From Lamellibrachia columna (lineage: Eukaryota > Annelida > Polychaeta > Sabellida > Siboglinidae): a DNA stretch of 64,000 bases. This document shows positions 59,598 through 64,000 of the stretch, in pieces. How positions within the stretch are numbered: position 1 is the stretch's first letter; every line of letters starts with the position of its first letter. A model generated the notes under the pieces. It was not told the DNA's origin, searched no databases, and saw only the letters and a list, made by a program, of their open reading frames with translations. The stretch covers positions 46,538,411 through 46,602,410 of the forward strand of contig OY759261.1 of the NCBI GenBank assembly GCA_963662155.1, in the 5' to 3' direction. The position numbers and the translations under genes were made by a program.

Positions 59598-59790
59598 GTA
59601 TTCCAGAGCTTATATTCTAATATTTTTCAAAGTTATATTATTGAAATTGCAACATTTTCGACACATTTTTGGATACTACTCCAAATATATTGCAGAACTA
59701 TTTGAGCTTCATTTTGAGAATGTTGATATAAGGATGTTTATGTTTTATCAATTGTACGTTCACAATCTATGTTTCTAAAACGGCAAGATA
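59598..59790 (+). repeat. Direct repeat, copy 1 (pairs with 60503-60695)
   Basis: Shared blocks are TATTCxAATTGCAACATTTT-like wording (CAACATTTTCGACACATTTT), CCAAATATATTGCA, and TTCATTTTGAGAA followed by GATxTAAGGA. The copies are about 905 bp apart and perhaps 80-85% alike. Confidence 0.8.
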
Positions 59791-60502
59791 ACATTTCCTG
59801 GCTTGGGAAGATGTGTATGGCTCGCATGGGAAGACATTATGTGGAGTGGCTGTTACATTGCTCACACGAGTAACCTTACACACCGGTGTAGGTACTGCTG
59901 AATAGGCTGGAAACGCTTGCCGTCATAGCAAGGCGTCAAAAAACCATTAGTCTAAATCAAGTACTAGAGTGAAATTCACCATGACACGGTATGTGGAAAC
60001 ACGCTGCATTCACACAAGTAACTTTTCTGAAAGAAAATGTATTCTTTGCTGCACGTTGTCTCAAGACATTTCGAAATAGACAACATTAAAACAAAAGTCT
60101 AAATCTTTGGTGTTCACTGGCTCAAAAGCATTCCTAAATAGACAACATTAAATCAAAGTCAAACGACGACACTAAATGTGTTGTTGTGCAAAAGCTTATA
60201 AATGCACGCACTATCTTGCCTTCTCCGTCCTACAACTGCCAACATCTCACTTGTGTATGACTGCCTCCAGCTGATACGTCTCCTAATGCCAAGTCAGGGG
60301 CACATGCTTGAAGCAGAAATTTGGCAATTTATCTGCTATGTTAACTAGTTAAGTTATTATTGGATTATTTTCGATTACGTGAAGTTAACAAATAAGTTAA
60401 GTCAGCCAGTTCAGTTAATGTAGGAAGTTAATTGATTAATTTAATGATTACGTTGACTTACACAACTTGCAAATTTGGAGTTTACAGGACGTGCAACCGG
60501 TC

Positions 60503-60695
60503 AACTATTCCAAAGCTTATTTTCTAAGATTTACCAAAGTTATATTATTCAAATTGCAACATTTTCGACACATTTTATATACTATTCCAAATATATTGCA
60601 TATATATTTGAACATTCATTTTGAGAAATATGATGTAAGGACGTTAATGTTTTTTAATTTTATGCTCACAACCTCTGCTTCGAGAACATTCCCGA
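60503..60695 (+). repeat. Direct repeat, copy 2 (pairs with 59598-59790)
   Basis: Second copy of the block described at 59598. A 83-codon frame here is not evidence of a gene. Confidence 0.8.
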
Positions 60696-60802
60696 TGCTT
60701 GACAACGCAAATGACTAAATAATGCCGAACATGTATACAAACTATTAAGATAAACCAATCTAGCATACGGTTTACTTTACAACACATGGGCTGAAGTTAA
60801 CA

Positions 60803-61895
60803 TATTGCCTCACCGACTGGCATGTGACACGCCATACATTTTTAAACAAACCATCTCGCGTCATCATCCACACGAGTGATATGATACGTTGCAGATATGC
60901 ACAAAGGACAACACATTCAACTAATTGAACCTACAACGGTGAAACGCGGAAAAAATATCATATAGTTTGGCAACTTTTATGGACTATTCAATGTGTGTAC
61001 GTTACGTCGTACTGTTCCTCCAGCAGAAGGTGCTAAGACTATTCAATATGTGTACGTTACGTCGTACTGCTCCTCCAGCAGAAAGTGCTAAGGCTATTCA
61101 ATATATGTACGTTACGTCGTACTGTTCCTCCAGCAGAAGGTGCTAAGACTATTCAATATGTGTACGTTGCGTCATACTGTTCCTCCAGCAGAAGGTGCTA
61201 AGACTATTCAATATGTGTACGTTACGTCGTATTGCTCATTCAGCAGAAGGTGTTAAGACTATTCACTATATGTACATTACGTCGTACTGCTCCTCCAGCA
61301 GAAGGTGCTAAGACTATTCAATATGTGTACGTTACGTCGTTCTGCTCCTCCAGCAGAAGGTGCTAAGACTTTTCAAAACGTGTACGTTACGTCGTACTGC
61401 TCCTCTAGCAGTTATCATATTGCCTCACCGACTGGCATGTGACACGCCATACATTTTTAAACAAACCATATCGCGTCATCATCCACACGAGTGATATGAT
61501 ACGTTGCAGATATGCACAAAGGACAACACATTCAACTAATTGAACCTACAACGGTGAAACGCGGAAAAAATATCATATAGTTTGGCAACTTTTATGGACT
61601 ATTCAATATGTGTACGTTACGTCGTACTGTTCCTCCAGCAGAAGGTGTTAAGACTATTCAATATGTGTACGTTACGTCGTACTGCTCCTCCAGCAGAAAG
61701 TGCTAAGGCTATTCAATATATGTACGTTACGTCGTACTGTTCCTCCAGCAGAAGGTGCTAAGACTATTCAATATATGTACGTTACGTCGTACTGCTCCTC
61801 CAGCAGAAGGTGCTAAGACTATTCAATATATGTACGTTATGTCGTACTGCTCCTCCAGCAGAAGGTGCTAAGGCTACTCATATATGATCAGAGAA
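60803..61895 (+). repeat. 55-bp satellite within a 615-bp tandem duplication
   Basis: ATTCAATATGTGTACGTTAC recurs every 55 bp at 60986, 61041, 61096, 61151, 61206, 61261, 61316 and 61371, and again at 61601, 61656, 61711, 61766, 61821 and 61876. The preceding 180 bp unique leader (ATTGCCTCACCGACTGGCAT to TTTGGCAACTTTTATGG) is also duplicated (60806-60985 and 61428-61600). The whole leader-plus-array block was therefore duplicated with a 615-bp offset. Each unit has TACGTTACGTCGTA. Confidence 0.95.
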
Positions 61896-62619
61896 GTGTG
61901 TATTTAACTAACTAATTCTAGCAATAGTTAGTCCGCTGTGAGCTAAGACACATGCATGTTCTTATTGACGAAGGTCGCCATGTTGTTGATTCTTGTCATC
62001 TTTGTTTTTATTCGACACGCATTCCACGTGTCCACCGTTGTTCGTTTGCTACAGTTGCTGTTGCTTACTTGTTGCTATTTGTTGACGTTTATTTGGTTAT
62101 GCGGAGACGAAGAGAAACGATGCGTGCTTCAATGATAAATGCAACTGTGCAAGGGCAGGAAGTCACACTGCTATTTGCATCGGGGACCTATGATATTTGA
62201 GACTGTTTATGAGTTTGTGGGCTTGGCTTCTTTGACCTTGACACCGCTTCGCCGTGTACGCAGATACGCCTTCGTATTTCATATAGTGGTTTATTTATTG
62301 CTTTCGTCCTTCAAGTAGGACTCGTTTTAAACAATGAATACATGTGGTGTGCACCTAAAGCTTAAGGCAGAGGAGTGCCCGTTCTAAACACTCTTAGTTG
62401 CTAACTGGACGTCAAAATGTCAACAACTTGAGTAAAAATGTGAAAACACTTGTATCAATTTTGTGTCAATCTGTGCAACCTGGACTATAATGTAAATGAC
62501 GTCGTTGAACATGTAAACAACATCGGTGACAAATATAAACATGACTTAGCTTATTTAAATGCATAGGCCGTGTCGACCCTTCGACGGTGTCCCTTTCATA
62601 CTATCAAATACAACATTGA
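61896..62619. other. No recognised gene
   Basis: An 82-codon frame at 61952-62200 includes a hydrophobic stretch (about residues 33-50) but matches no family I know. Confidence 0.4.
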
Positions 62620-63900
62620 AGCCCACAAAATGTAAATGCAGCAAGACCTGGTACTCGTTTGCCTTTTTCCATGATTTGTCGCACTGTGAAGTTAGCATCT
62701 ACTGTCCCTCTGTTCATCCCTGAATCCAAATTGCTTCTTAAGTGGAATGCGCATCAATGATAGTATCTATCATAATGAGTAGCATCTTGCATAAGACCTT
62801 ACCTGGATGGATATCATGGGAATTACTCGGTAGTTTGGATCAATCATACTTCTGAACTAATATGTTGGTTACTGTTTACGATGCCCTGCTGCATTATATA
62901 TTTTAGAAGCATCTCAGCCATCTTCTCTCCGCCTGATTTCAAAACGTTATCTTTTATGCCATCAGCTCCAGGCGCCATGTCGTCAAGTGCTTCCTATGAT
63001 CTTAAACAGTTCGTGTTAAGATGTTTCTCAAAGTATGTTTTCCAACATTTCAACACTTCACCTGGAGCTGTTTTGGAGTTTCCATCATGATCCGTTGCAG
63101 CCATGGGGTGTTAACATGGATTTTGCGTTAAGTTCTCTCACATTTCGAAACAAATTATGCGAGTTGTTTTTCTTGAAATTCCCCCCATAACTAGTGTCTC
63201 TTCAAGTCAAGTTGTATCTTCTGGTGAGTTATTATCACCTTCTTCACTAATTTGTTCTTACCTTTTTTACGTTTAACGCTTATCTGTATTCGAGATGTTC
63301 TTCAAATACTCCGTCCTTGTCTTTCTCCTGTCGCCACACTCTGCAGCTTTAACAGAAAGACGATATACTACCCGCTTCATAAGCCTGAAACCATCCACAT
63401 TCTCTGTGCTTTCATTTGTTTTATCTTTGAATTGTTCCTCCACTGGTATACACCAAAATTCTAACAGATGTTTAAACGATGCAACAGTCTTCACTTGGAG
63501 CTCTTGCCTTGTCTCTCTATCACAACGTATAACCACTTTGTACCTCTTGACTACTTTCCTGTGTGATCTTGAAACACAGGGTTTGACTTCTATATTTGCT
63601 AGAACCAGGAAGTGATCTGCGCCAAGTTCTGCCGATATGTATATCATGAAGTTCTTTTATTGGCCTTTCATTGTCCTCTGTACAAGACTATAATCAATTT
63701 GGTTCGTGATTCCTCCATCTGGTGAACTCCACGTCGCTCTCCCAGCGTTGACCTGTTCAAACACGATGTTGGTAAACACCTTACAGTATATTGTCAAACC
63801 GTAGGTATGGACAACCATCTTTACCAAACACCTCAATGAAAACGATCGTAACTCTAATGTTAAAAATGTGGCCATTAACATGATTAATGGTCAGGCAATT
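62620..63900 (-). pseudogene. LINE endonuclease/RT remnant
   Basis: On the minus strand, NAGRATWSSPDGGITNQIDY then S (about 63760-63690), followed by AELGADHFLVLANIEVKP (about 63640-63580), is the end of an AP-like endonuclease with its N-x-IDY and D-H motifs. Further down are a PGADGIKDNVLKSGG-like piece (about 62980-62930) and, near 62720-62650, LDSGMNRGTVDANFTVRQIM, which resembles the RT stretch before motif A. Many stops and frameshifts are present; this is a dead copy, possibly continuing past the right edge. Confidence 0.65.
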
Positions 63901-64000
63901 AACAGGTCAATCATATAATTACTGTTTCTAATACGAATGTATCACACCCACAAATTCCTCATCTCAGTTGGTCTTTATTGATATATATTGCTAATCATTG

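Overview
The window looks like nuclear DNA of an invertebrate metazoan, probably marine. Coding sequence is sparse and intron-split (an LRRFIP-type host gene). The rest is crowded with animal retroelements (CR1, other LINEs, Penelope, Ty3/gypsy), Helitron and hAT-like DNA elements, a Polinton-type protease fragment, and very long TA, GT, GAGT and GTGC microsatellites. There are no bacterial-style operons. A lophotrochozoan such as a mollusc, or another non-vertebrate, is a guess; nothing here fixes the phylum.

Layout. (1) 1-5764 is a giant near-perfect palindrome whose left arm runs off the window edge. Each arm nests a 35-bp satellite, a promoter-like unique block pointing outward, a 20-bp satellite, a 62-bp repeat and a 10-bp repeat. 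The 24-bp centre is flanked by mirrored CTCF-like motifs. (2) 6027-8487 is a higher-order satellite whose 207-bp unit contains a decayed piece of the Polinton/adenovirus-type protease gene that directly abuts it (8482-8931). (3) 9-18 kb holds CR1 and other LINE debris, tRNA-like SINE pieces and long TA tracts. (4) About 21.8-41.2 kb carries an LRRFIP-like gene on the + strand. Six recognisable exons are spread through introns filled with hAT-like elements, duplicated repeat blocks, a LINE on the opposite strand and a Penelope element with inverted terminal repeats. Three of the six exons contain in-frame stops. (5) 41-47 kb has CR1 fragments, a minisatellite-bearing repeat, a TIR element and the C-terminal half of a multicopy invertebrate protein with an FEN/XPG-like core and a Cys-rich tail. 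(6) 49-54 kb is an element graveyard: a second frameshifted copy of that protein, a Ty3/gypsy pol remnant and a Helitron helicase remnant. (7) 54-64 kb is mostly anonymous, with LINE fragments, a 55-bp satellite inside a 615-bp duplication, and a decayed LINE at the right edge.

How the parts relate. The only plausible host gene is LRRFIP-like (a coiled-coil adaptor family that binds Flightless-I and Dishevelled). Its promoter candidate has a perfect NRF-1 palindrome, and a cluster of nuclear-receptor half-sites including a DR5 lies about 2.4 kb upstream. Almost everything else is mobile or satellite DNA. The strongest candidates for something undescribed are the palindrome with outward promoters and central CTCF-like sites, the satellite born from a protease gene, and the FEN-like/Cys-rich multicopy family. 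All identifications were made by reading the sequence; no database search was run.
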